Under the pieces are notes generated by a model. The model was not told the origin of the DNA. It saw nothing but the letters and a program-made list of their open reading frames with translations, and did no database searches. A DNA stretch of 64,000 nt from the NCBI GenBank assembly GCA_020050835.1, contig JAGVKB010000142.1, forward strand, positions 1-64,000. The letters are read 5' to 3'. The number at the start of each line of letters is the position of its first letter. Position 1 is the stretch's first letter. Below are positions 9,296 through 17,428 of this stretch, piece after piece. The position numbers and the translations under genes are program-made. The DNA comes from Candidatus Obscuribacterales bacterium. Lineage in GTDB: Bacteria; Cyanobacteriota; Vampirovibrionia; Obscuribacterales; Obscuribacteraceae.

Positions 9296-11260
9296 ATGCG
9301 TTTGGCCATAACAGTGGCATCGGCCGCGCTTTTTGCCAGCCTTTGTCTTGGTCCACAGAGTCAAGCAGCCGATCGAGCGACGGTTTACCAACACGCCGGT
9401 CTCGGTCCGAGCGGCAAGCCGTCGATAGCAGTCATTCCGCCTCAACCACAGACTATCGACGAACTGAAGGAGCTGCGCCTGAAGCAGCTGTTTCGCCGCG
9501 TACCGCGCGCCAAAGAAGCGGTCGAGAAAGTGGCGGAGAAGATTCGCCAATCGTACTCCACAAGCGACAGCAGAGAGATGGCTTGCACTCAGCGGTTAGA
9601 GCGGCTCTTCTACCAGCTCGTGATGGCAACCGGCACACTGTCTGAGGATCGCCTCAATGAGGCCGCCGACCTGCTGTCAGATTTAGCCGGTCCTTACAAA
9701 CAGCCTTCCGAAGCCGAATTGGAACAACTTCGAGAGCGGTACAAGAAAGTTTGCGCTCAATTGGACGATCTCATCTTCGTAAAAGATCTCGAGCCTGCAC
9801 TGCACGCTCACGATCGTCTGATCGTCAGAACAGCCGTTGGCATCTGGGACAGAAACAAGATCGAAGCAGAGCTCCAAAAGCTCGCCGAGTCGATTCCGAA
9901 AGCACCCGACATTCCCTATGGCCGATCTGAACTCCTGCGCAACCTCGAGGGGAAACGTCTCCTGCCTCCGGTCAAGGGCGGCTACATTGGTATCTCCACC
10001 GATGGTGCCTGGTTGGGAGAGAATCTGTTTGTCTCAACCGACCGACCATCTGTTGGCATTCTGGAAGAGGCCACCGGAAGCGCGATGCAGTTAGAAAGCA
10101 TCAGTTTGCCAGTGCAGAGCAGCGATGGTAACCCGATCGATCTCGAACAAGCCGATCGCCCGTGGACAGACTTTCCATTTTCGCCGCCGATATCGCTCTG
10201 GATGAAGACCAGATTATTAGAAGGACATGTACCGGTCGTCTGTTTCAACCTGCTCGACAGGCAACCTTCACCCAACTACAACAGCTACTCACCTTGCTAT
10301 CAACCTGGTCTAGGCAAGCCACCACACCCGGTGGGAGCTTACGACCGCGGTCCGAAAGTCGGCAACGACGCAAGCAAGATTCAATCGATTCAAGACGTTC
10401 TCGACGGCAAATTGGATGACTACTTCAGACACAACTTTCAGCTGATTGCAGCAATGAAGGCACCGGTGCTAGTCTGCTTGTTTGACGGTTTCGACCAGAG
10501 CGCTGCTGCCAGCGCCTTCGGCAGCGATGGTAGAACACCATATTATCTATTGGTCGATCCAAAGCTGACCAAGCTACCGGCCGAGAAATTGACAGCGGAA
10601 GTTCTGCAAAAACTCAGCAAGGGAACGCTGGTAAAAGACATCGGAGCGGAGCTTCGCAATCAGTACGGTGACCCGTCCGTGCCTGATGGACCGGAGAGAG
10701 TGCGTGACGCCTGGAAGCGCATCCATGGCATTGCCACTGCCAGTGGAGCCACTAACGTATCGCTAGCCGCGTGTGCTGGAGCTCTGCACGGCAACAAGAA
10801 AGCGCTTGCCGGGCAGCCGTTGGCCGGAGCGCAAGATTGGAACAAACTCGAATTTTATTGGCCGGGCGAAGGCGTGCTTGATTGGTTCGGCATCACGGAC
10901 GTCTGGGCCGATGCGGGAAAGGTAAAAGGCACCTTCTCCTTTGCTGATTGTCTCGATGGCTTCATCCAGGAAGTTCGCAACTCCAATTGGCGCTCGACAC
11001 CTCTAATCGTGCATGACATCGCACCTGCACGCGAAGACCCGCTGAACGAAGACAAGTGGATCAACGCTTGGTTCTCCGAGTTGCTCCCAGCCAGTTTTCC
11101 CGAGCTAAGAGCATGCCTGGTAAGCTTTCCGGAGGCGCTAACACTATGGGCACCGGATGGGTTCGGGGCCTTTCGACGCAGTGTGACCAGCAATCCGTAC
11201 TTCAAACAAAAGGCCCGTCTGGTTCCGGCGAAACAGCAGCAAGCCAGCTCGTCACAGTAA
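9296..11260 (+). CDS. Exported GH26-like protein, catalytic acids apparently absent
   Basis: This 654-residue protein has a clear signal peptide with probable cleavage after SQA (about residue 24). A helical region spans residues 50-210. From about 225 onward the layout recalls glycoside hydrolase family 26 (beta-mannanase clan): GGYIGIS..GAWL, then DGKLDDYFR, APVLVCLF, RVRDAWKRIHGIATASGATNV, GVLDWFGI and a final SNPYFKQKARL. Where GH26 enzymes carry the acid/base Glu (HEMNG-type motif) this protein has LFDGFDQ. Where the nucleophile Glu is expected it has IVHDIAP. It may be a non-catalytic carbohydrate-binding relative. The family call is by eye. A GAGGGA precedes the ATG. Confidence 0.72.
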   Translation: MRLAITVASAALFASLCLGPQSQAADRATVYQHAGLGPSGKPSIAVIPPQPQTIDELKELRLKQLFRRVPRAKEAVEKVAEKIRQSYSTSDSREMACTQRLERLFYQLVMATGTLSEDRLNEAADLLSDLAGPYKQPSEAELEQLRERYKKVCAQLDDLIFVKDLEPALHAHDRLIVRTAVGIWDRNKIEAELQKLAESIPKAPDIPYGRSELLRNLEGKRLLPPVKGGYIGISTDGAWLGENLFVSTDRPSVGILEEATGSAMQLESISLPVQSSDGNPIDLEQADRPWTDFPFSPPISLWMKTRLLEGHVPVVCFNLLDRQPSPNYNSYSPCYQPGLGKPPHPVGAYDRGPKVGNDASKIQSIQDVLDGKLDDYFRHNFQLIAAMKAPVLVCLFDGFDQSAAASAFGSDGRTPYYLLVDPKLTKLPAEKLTAEVLQKLSKGTLVKDIGAELRNQYGDPSVPDGPERVRDAWKRIHGIATASGATNVSLAACAGALHGNKKALAGQPLAGAQDWNKLEFYWPGEGVLDWFGITDVWADAGKVKGTFSFADCLDGFIQEVRNSNWRSTPLIVHDIAPAREDPLNEDKWINAWFSELLPASFPELRACLVSFPEALTLWAPDGFGAFRRSVTSNPYFKQKARLVPAKQQQASSSQ

Positions 11261-11317
11261 ACTTTCACTTGTACAAAGCAGCTTGATACCGTTACATTAT
11301 GGGTTGAGCTTTAAAGT

Positions 11318-11923
11318 TTGGAATCCTCAGTTTTGTCGACATTGTCAGCTTATCTATTGACGCTTGTCTCGGCCACGGCGCTTGCCATTACCGGCAGTAC
11401 CACTATGGCGGCCGCGAAGCAACCCAGCAAAGCCGAACTGGTGCAACGTCTCAGCAAAGCAATCGAATTCAATCAACAAGCGGAAGTAGAGCTCTTAAAA
11501 CAACTCAAGATCGTGACACGCTGGGTTGCCGAGTTTCATCAGCGCTACGACCACTATCCGCGGTCTCCCCAAGAGATCGGCTTGTTTCAAACACAGTTAG
11601 GAAAGCTTCTGCCGGATAACCCCTTTGAGATAAAGCAGCCGAAGTCGACCGAGGAGCAACCGCTCTTGATGCAACACCGGGATCCCCTCAATCCAACCGA
11701 TTCGGACGCGCCCAGAATTCAAGTCATGTACGATCCCAGTCTCAACATCACAGCACTCGAGATGGCCAAACAGAATCCGCCCGGCAACTGGTTTTCCAAT
11801 CCCGGCACGGTCGCAATTGTTACCGATGGCTTGAATCTCTGCGCAGTCTGGATAGGTGGATTCGACGGAAGACCGCTAAGAGATACGACCAACAACCGGA
11901 CAATTTTCTACGTCATAAGGTAA
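11318..11923 (+). CDS. Exported hypothetical protein
   Basis: The 201-residue frame begins at TTG 11318 without a convincing ribosome site, so the exact start is uncertain. The N-terminus has a hydrophobic stretch (about residues 8-28) that fits a signal peptide. Residues 40-85 are helical (QAEVELLKQLKIVTRWVAEF), and a compact C-terminal part ends FYVIR. The RYDHYPRSPQEIG segment and VAIVTDG recall periplasmic domains built on a pseudopilin-like plan, but no prepilin peptidase site is seen. It lies 57 bp after the GH26-like gene on the same strand, so a shared transcript is plausible. Confidence 0.65.
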   Translation: MESSVLSTLSAYLLTLVSATALAITGSTTMAAAKQPSKAELVQRLSKAIEFNQQAEVELLKQLKIVTRWVAEFHQRYDHYPRSPQEIGLFQTQLGKLLPDNPFEIKQPKSTEEQPLLMQHRDPLNPTDSDAPRIQVMYDPSLNITALEMAKQNPPGNWFSNPGTVAIVTDGLNLCAVWIGGFDGRPLRDTTNNRTIFYVIR

Positions 11924-11935
11924 CAAGTTGCGACC

Positions 11936-12550
11936 TTACACTTTGACCCGGCCACGAATAGACTTAGTACGATTCTCGATTTGAGAGGCTTCATCATCCT
12001 GGCCGAGACTGCGCAACAGTTGGGCATAGCGCTCCATGCGCGGGATCATGAGCGGATGATTTGGACCGAGTATTTTCTCCCACATCTCCAGCATGCGGCG
12101 GTGCAGCGGTGCGGCTTCGGCTAATTTGCCTTGAGAGATATAGTTGCTCGCCAGTGTGTGCAAGTTAATCGCAATATCGGGATGCTCCGGTCCAAGCACC
12201 CGCTCCAGGATAGTAAGCGCTTGCTGGGCAAAGGTTTCCGCATAATAGTAGCGGCCCAGGCTTTCATAGACTGCCGAAAGGCCAAGCAGGCTCATAGCAA
12301 CATCTCGATGCTCCGGACCGAAGGCCTTCTCACGCATAGCAAGGACAATCCAGTAAAGCGCTTCTGCCTCAGCCAGCTTTCCGGAAGTATGGTAATCATC
12401 TGCCAGATTGTTTAGTTTAGCGGCCAGCTCGAGATGCTCGACATCGAGAATCGTGTCTAGCACGTGAATTGCCTGCTTGTGCAGCGGTTCGGATTGAAAG
12501 TCCACACTGCTACGACCCAGCATCTTAGCCGCACCCTCTTCGGCGCTCAC
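11936..12550 (-). CDS. Kinesin-light-chain-like TPR protein
   Basis: This protein of about 204 residues holds three TPRs of the kinesin-light-chain type, about 42 residues each, with the repeated FGPEHRDVA, LGPEHPDIA and LGPNHPLM linkers. GTG 12550, with GGAG eight bases upstream, is preferred; TTG 12580 would add ten residues and lacks a ribosome site. No signal peptide is visible, so it is probably cytosolic. It lies downstream of another TPR gene on the same strand (108-bp gap). Such proteins bind peptides, but the partner is unknown. Confidence 0.8.
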   Translation of the reverse strand: MSAEEGAAKMLGRSSVDFQSEPLHKQAIHVLDTILDVEHLELAAKLNNLADDYHTSGKLAEAEALYWIVLAMREKAFGPEHRDVAMSLLGLSAVYESLGRYYYAETFAQQALTILERVLGPEHPDIAINLHTLASNYISQGKLAEAAPLHRRMLEMWEKILGPNHPLMIPRMERYAQLLRSLGQDDEASQIENRTKSIRGRVKV

Positions 12551-12592
12551 AGGGCAACTCCATATTAAAGCCCATGACAATCTTTCATTGTC

Positions 12593-12612
12593 GCAAAATC
12601 GGACGATTTTGC
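12593..12612. repeat. Perfect hairpin dyad between TPR genes
   Basis: GCAAAATC (12593-12600) and GATTTTGC (12605-12612) pair perfectly around GGAC. A second small stem, CCCCT/AGGGG, lies at 12624-12643. On the minus strand both follow the gene at 12659-14179 and precede the one ending at 12550. They could attenuate read-through. No T-run follows. Confidence 0.4.
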
Positions 12613-12658
12613 AATAGCGGCTACCCCTATCCCTTCAGGGGATTTACCTAGACTCGCC

Positions 12659-14179
12659 TTAAATTGCCAGCATAGAGCGCAAGCATTCCTGAGCATCTGA
12701 ACTGGAAAGCTCGCCGAGCTTCTGCATCAAGACCGATAGCTCTCGATTGACCGCGAACGAGCTCCTGCTGCCTAATCTGGCCAATTCGGAGTTAGCCACT
12801 CCGCCCGCCAGCAAACGCAATAACTTAAGGTCGATTCGTCCCAGATCCTGCTGGCTGGGACGTCCGCTGGCACTTTGAACGCCAGAATCTACCGCAGAAC
12901 TTTCCTGCTTCACAGGCGATCTGCCACGGGCAGCCACCGCCTCAGTTATAGCCATGGCCTGCCTGGCAAACGAGCTAGCTTGATCGTTCAATCCTTTCAT
13001 GTTGCTCATATCTGCAATGCAATTGAACAGCTGAGCAGCGAGCGGGCTTTCCAGATCGCCGCTGCATTCCAATATTCGAACGGCTCTCGAAAGTGCATTT
13101 TCTGACTCATTCAAGTCACCTTGCGCGAGGCACGACTTTGCCAGGACGCACAAGACAGCTGCGACTTCCGAGTGACTGTTGCCGAATAATGCCTCCTTGA
13201 TTGCCAGCGACTTCCGGTAATGAGCCGAAGCTCGCGCATACCTGCCGGTCCGGAAAAGACACGCTGCCAACTGCTCCAGGCTGCGCGCTACCGAATGATG
13301 TTCTGTCCCGCTGGCTCTTACATTTAAGACCAGCGCTCGTTTGGCCAAAGTTTCAGATTCAAGATAGCGTCCCTGACAGAAACAAGCGGTCGCCATCACT
13401 TGCATAGAGTGTGCAAATGTGGCCAGATGAGGAAGAAGATTATCCTCAGCCTCCGGTCTTTCAGACTCCAGCGTAAATAGCGATTCGGCCGCCGAACCGG
13501 AATCTTCAGCCTTGGCGATCGCCCGGCGGAAGAGCCGAGCAGCCTGACCATATTCTCTCTGTCCCTGATAAAACAGCCCCAATTCGAAATATGCTTCGCA
13601 CGCTGAGAGCAACTGCCCATCGTCAAGTCGCCGATTTGCCAGAAACCGCTCGACGATCAAGGATGCCAAACGCTCGAGGAGATCTACTACCTGCGCATTG
13701 TCTGGTCCGTGTAAATTTTGCAGCGTCGACTGAGCCTGCCGGTAGGTTTGCTCAGCTTCACTGTACTTTCCTTGAGCAAGATAAACACCGGCCAGATCGC
13801 TTAGAGAGCGTGCAAGCATCGAACCTTCACCGTCCGCAACGCTGCTCTGCCAGCCGGCAGCGATCTTCTTGTATATCGGTTCGGATCTCTCATAAAGTTG
13901 CATCGAGTCATACAAGAGCGCCAGATCGCAATAGCCGGATAGAAGCAAAGGGTCACTGTCTGCCAGCAGCCTCTCTCTAATAGCGTTGGCACGAAGGTAA
14001 AGCGACTCGGCTTCTAATTGCTTACCTTGACTGGCATGGCTGTCGGCCATCCGGGTCAACTCGGCAGCCAAATGCAGATCGCCTGACCGGGTCTCTGCGA
14101 TCACCGGGTTAGCCAAACGATTAGCTTGGCCACCGTCGTTCAGGACTGCCCGCATCATGCTCTGCAACGCTTCACTCAT
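12659..14179 (-). CDS. Large TPR-repeat protein
   Basis: The 506-residue protein is almost entirely TPR and kinesin-light-chain-like repeats, at least eight. Clear examples are around residues 35-75 (ADSHASQGKQLEAESLYLRA), 130-165 (LAGVYLAQGKYSEAEQTYRQ) and 300-345 (LAACLFRTGRYARASAHYRK). The last 80 residues leave the pattern, with a Ser/Gln-rich linker and a small helical domain (LKLLRLLAGGVANSEL). There is no signal peptide. AGGGAG precedes the ATG by 11 bases. It is probably a cytosolic scaffold, with no substrate or partner inferable. Confidence 0.85.
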   Translation of the reverse strand: MSEALQSMMRAVLNDGGQANRLANPVIAETRSGDLHLAAELTRMADSHASQGKQLEAESLYLRANAIRERLLADSDPLLLSGYCDLALLYDSMQLYERSEPIYKKIAAGWQSSVADGEGSMLARSLSDLAGVYLAQGKYSEAEQTYRQAQSTLQNLHGPDNAQVVDLLERLASLIVERFLANRRLDDGQLLSACEAYFELGLFYQGQREYGQAARLFRRAIAKAEDSGSAAESLFTLESERPEAEDNLLPHLATFAHSMQVMATACFCQGRYLESETLAKRALVLNVRASGTEHHSVARSLEQLAACLFRTGRYARASAHYRKSLAIKEALFGNSHSEVAAVLCVLAKSCLAQGDLNESENALSRAVRILECSGDLESPLAAQLFNCIADMSNMKGLNDQASSFARQAMAITEAVAARGRSPVKQESSAVDSGVQSASGRPSQQDLGRIDLKLLRLLAGGVANSELARLGSRSSFAVNRELSVLMQKLGELSSSDAQECLRSMLAI

Positions 14180-14470
14180 GAAAAGATCGCTCCCTAGTAG
14201 TCACCACAATTCGATCAAGTAGTGCCGGTTCGAATTCAGATTCACGCATAGGCGGGACTCTTAGATCGCAGCAGATGGTAAGAGACAGAGTCACCGTATC
14301 TGGTGAGATTATCTTCAAAATCAGCCAGTTTGTCCAGCAAGAAATTTGGCGGGCAAAGCATATGCATCAGCAATTCAAAGCTTCTTCTAGCATCATGCCG
14401 GAAACGCTAGGCTAGAAAGACAAGATGCCGGCATCTGTTGCATCTTTGGACTCGGAAGGGGGCTTATAAA
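14180..14470. other. Non-coding gap
   Basis: No convincing gene or RNA is seen between the TPR gene start (14179) and the terminator hairpin at 14471. The region should carry the promoter of the TPR gene on the minus strand, but no clear box pair stands out. Confidence 0.5.
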
Positions 14471-14537
14471 ACTGGCGAGGGACTGCCTGACGCTATTGCT
14501 AATTCTGTGCCAAGTCGCCCCGCCAACCCTCGCCAGT
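14471..14537 (-). terminator. Long-arm terminator of the response regulator gene
   Basis: ACTGGCGAGGG (14471-14481) and CCCTCGCCAGT (14527-14537) are perfect 11-bp arms around 45 bases. Read on the minus strand, the stem ends in GTTTTAT, a short U-run. It sits about 60 bp past the stop of the 14596 gene. Confidence 0.65.
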
Positions 14538-14595
14538 GGAAATAGCCCTGTGGTTTACAGCGAAAGGACATTCATCGATCCGGACAGCAGTTACA

Positions 14596-15270
14596 TCAGT
14601 CCGGATCGATCGCATAGCCGACACTATATACGGTGCGAATAATTGAAGATTGCCCTTCGACATCGACTTTATCGCGTATTCTCCGGATGCAGGTGCGTAC
14701 TGTATCAAGCGTAACAGCCGCATCCGTTGACCAGACCCTGTCGAGCAACTCCTCCTGACTGAAGACCCTGCCAGCGTTCTTGAGCAGGAATTCCAGCACG
14801 GCAAACTCTCTCGGGAGCACATTCAGCTGTATACCATCTCGCTTGACGGTATGAGCCAGGCAATCCAGCTCGATATCTCTTACTTTAAGCATGTTACCGG
14901 TCAACGCTGCTGGGCGCCTGAGGAGCGCTCTCACTCGTGCAGTCAACTCCCGGGGATGCACCGGCTTCGTGACATAGTCGTCCGCTCCGTTATCAAAACC
15001 AGATTCCTTGTGATCGAGCGAGGCATTGGAGGTAAGCATTAAGACCGGTACGGACTCTCCGCGTGCACGCAACTTTCTGCAGATCTCCAGACCGCTCACT
15101 TCCGGAACATTCCAGTCGAGTACGATCAGATCGTACTGATACGTAGCGAGCATATCCAGAGCCATTTGGCCATCCTCGGCCAGATCTACCAGATGCCGAT
15201 CCGCTTCGAGCGTGTCATGCACCATCGCGGCAAACTCGCTATCATCCTCTACTACGAGTATCTTGGCCAT
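14596..15270 (-). CDS. OmpR/PhoB-family response regulator
   Basis: The 224-residue two-domain regulator has a receiver at residues 1-118, with acidic pocket E8-D9-D10, phospho-acceptor D52 in LIVLDWNVP, T80 and K102 in YVTKP. The C-terminal winged helix (about 127-222) has the family signature LPREFAVLEFLLKNAGRVFSQEELLDRVW and TVRTCIRRIRDKV. It should bind direct-repeat operators when phosphorylated. No histidine kinase is adjacent, so it is an orphan here. A strong terminator follows. The dinB gene ends 149 bp upstream on the same strand. Confidence 0.95.
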   Translation of the reverse strand: MAKILVVEDDSEFAAMVHDTLEADRHLVDLAEDGQMALDMLATYQYDLIVLDWNVPEVSGLEICRKLRARGESVPVLMLTSNASLDHKESGFDNGADDYVTKPVHPRELTARVRALLRRPAALTGNMLKVRDIELDCLAHTVKRDGIQLNVLPREFAVLEFLLKNAGRVFSQEELLDRVWSTDAAVTLDTVRTCIRRIRDKVDVEGQSSIIRTVYSVGYAIDPD

Positions 15271-15419
15271 AAGACAATTGCCTGCTTTTAGGTTCGATCT
15301 CTTCTACAAAGCGCTGACACTATATACCACGCGCCGCTAACGAATCAGCCGCATGTTTTCAAACAACAATCCGATCCGCCAGTCTACCAGTTTACATTGG
15401 CCAGCTTGCCGCCAAAAGC

Positions 15420-16520
15420 TCATGTAAGCGACAATGTCAGCTGCACATATTCATCATCTTCGCGCTCGCAATCAAGATTTGACAGAGCAAGTCCGAGCAA
15501 GCGAACGCGCTTTGCCTCAGCCTCAGTGGAGTCGAGCAACGCAATTGCAATTTTCATGATCTCTTCGGCATCAGTCACTGATTCGACCAGTGTGCGACTG
15601 CGGGTTACTTGCTGATAGTCTGCATACTTGACCTTCAAAGTGAGCGTCCGGCCGCTCGTCTGGTCCTTTTCCATCCTGCGCTTGAGAGTGTCAGTAATAG
15701 CCGTAAGGGCAGCCAGCATCTCCTGCCGGTCAGTCAGATCCTCCGCAAAGCTCTCTTCAGCACCGACAGACTTACGAACCCGATTGGGCGTAACCGGACG
15801 AAAGTCCTGACCACGAGCAATTTGGAAGTAAAAACTGCCAACCTTGCCGAATATTCTTATCAGATCATTTTCCGACCACCGCTTCAAATCAGCTCCCACG
15901 AACACTTCCAGCTTGCGGAACCGCTCCGCCGTAACCGGGCCGATTCCGTAGAACTTCTCAATCGCCAGTTGCTCTACAAATGATTCCGCTCGCTCAGGTG
16001 GAATCAGGAAGAGCCCATTCGGTTTATTAACCGCAGAGGCGGTCTTAGCCAGAAATTTATTGACTGAGATGCCTGCCGATGCTGTGAGTTGCGTCTCCTG
16101 CCTGATTCGCTCCTTGATCTCTTTGGCGATCAAAGTAGCCGAAGGCAAACCGCGCTTATTATTGGTGACATCAAGATAGGCTTCGTCCAGAGACAGCGGC
16201 TCAACCAGATCCGTATACTGATGAAAGATCTCCCGAATCTGCTCTGAAACTGCGCGATAGACGGAAAATCGCGGTTTGACGAAAACGAGCTGGGGGCATT
16301 TTTGAATCGCCGTTCTAGAGGGCATCGCTGAATAGATGCCAAACCGTCGCGCTTCGTAACTGACAGCAGCAACCACACCGCGTTGTTCAGGAGAACCGCC
16401 AACCACCACCGGTCGTCCACGATATTCTTCGTTGTCGCGCTGCTCGACTGAAGCATAGAACGCATCCATATCGACATGAATGATCTTGCGAATAGTCTGA
16501 TTCATCGAATGCACCGGCAT
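15420..16520 (-). CDS. dinB: DNA polymerase IV (Y family)
   Basis: This error-prone translesion polymerase is 366 residues from ATG 16520. The palm opens RKIIHVDMDAFYASVE. The second catalytic acid pair is in EPLSLDEAYLD (about residue 110). The helix-hairpin-helix thumb is around 165-230 (KFYGIGPVTAERF), and the little-finger domain follows. There is no obvious C-terminal clamp-binding peptide of the QLxLF type, although the protein ends VQLTLSLT, which may serve. An in-frame TTG at 16583 would add 21 unlikely residues. No LexA-type box could be recognised upstream. Confidence 0.95.
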   Translation of the reverse strand: MPVHSMNQTIRKIIHVDMDAFYASVEQRDNEEYRGRPVVVGGSPEQRGVVAAVSYEARRFGIYSAMPSRTAIQKCPQLVFVKPRFSVYRAVSEQIREIFHQYTDLVEPLSLDEAYLDVTNNKRGLPSATLIAKEIKERIRQETQLTASAGISVNKFLAKTASAVNKPNGLFLIPPERAESFVEQLAIEKFYGIGPVTAERFRKLEVFVGADLKRWSENDLIRIFGKVGSFYFQIARGQDFRPVTPNRVRKSVGAEESFAEDLTDRQEMLAALTAITDTLKRRMEKDQTSGRTLTLKVKYADYQQVTRSRTLVESVTDAEEIMKIAIALLDSTEAEAKRVRLLGLALSNLDCEREDDEYVQLTLSLT

Positions 16521-16623
16521 CGGTTGCGATCTCTCTTGAAAGTCTACACTAGTGAAAGGCACCGTTTTGTGCGTTGCCACCAAACACTGCTAAACTAATT
16601 GCGCAGAAGAGGAGCATTCTTTT

Positions 16624-17274
16624 TTGCTTTTGACGAATGACTATCAAATGGAGCTAGTGTGTAAGCAAATGGCAACCTCCGCACCAATTCAAGTTTTGTC
16701 CGTCACGGGCAACGACGGAAACAGGCTCACCATGCGCGAGCTCCTTGCCGGTCTCCAGGGGATAACGCTCGCGGATGAAGCCTCCAACGAGATAGAGGCA
16801 TTGCAGAAGCTAAAGGCCAAACATGTGGATGTCGTTCTGCTCGACTTGAGCTTGCAAGATGTGGACGGCGTCCGGCTGACTCAACTGATTAGAAAGTCAC
16901 ATCCCACCGTCCGGGTGTTGATCTCCACCGCCTTCCGGCGTGCCGCTGATATTTTTGCGGCGCTGGACGCTGGAGCAGATGGCTATGTGTTGAAGAGTAA
17001 TAATGAGGGTCTCGCAGTCGCTATCAGTAGCGTGAGACTGGGTGCCGTCTGGCTTGATCCGGGTATCGCCACACAGGTGCTGGAAGTAGTGGAGTCGCAG
17101 GCAAGCTCTGTTACGGCACCAATGCGCACGTTGCCGACAGGACTATTTCCGATTCCACTATATCCGCACGAAAAAAACCTTTTGAACAAGGTAGCAACGA
17201 GCAGCTGCGTTGATGGTGTCTGCATGGTAGATCCTGCTTTCGTCATAAAACTGCGAGGTTATGCGCCCAAGTAA
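16624..17274 (+). CDS. NarL-type receiver protein with degenerate output domain
   Basis: The start is TTG 16624, nine bases after AGAGGAG, giving 216 residues. The receiver (about 20-140) has the phospho-acceptor D74 in VVLLDLS and K124 in YVLKS. The acidic pair that normally binds Mg2+ near the N-terminus is replaced by SVTGND. The C-terminus begins like a LuxR-type helix-turn-helix (YPHEKNLLNKVA) but continues VDGVCMVDPAFVIKL instead of the recognition helix. It probably does not bind DNA in the usual way. It is divergent from dinB, 103 bp away. Confidence 0.85.
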   Translation: MLLTNDYQMELVCKQMATSAPIQVLSVTGNDGNRLTMRELLAGLQGITLADEASNEIEALQKLKAKHVDVVLLDLSLQDVDGVRLTQLIRKSHPTVRVLISTAFRRAADIFAALDAGADGYVLKSNNEGLAVAISSVRLGAVWLDPGIATQVLEVVESQASSVTAPMRTLPTGLFPIPLYPHEKNLLNKVATSSCVDGVCMVDPAFVIKLRGYAPK

Positions 17275-17428
17275 ACCACGGGCCCAAAATTACTCGGGAT
17301 CGTTGCCAACCTACTAATCGACAACCCCCGGCTATCCACCGGGGCAGATCTAGGCATAACCCTATGTGTTGGCCAGTTGGTCTGCCTTAGTCTAACTACA
17401 GACACGTGACAAAACGGAGGCAAAGCCG

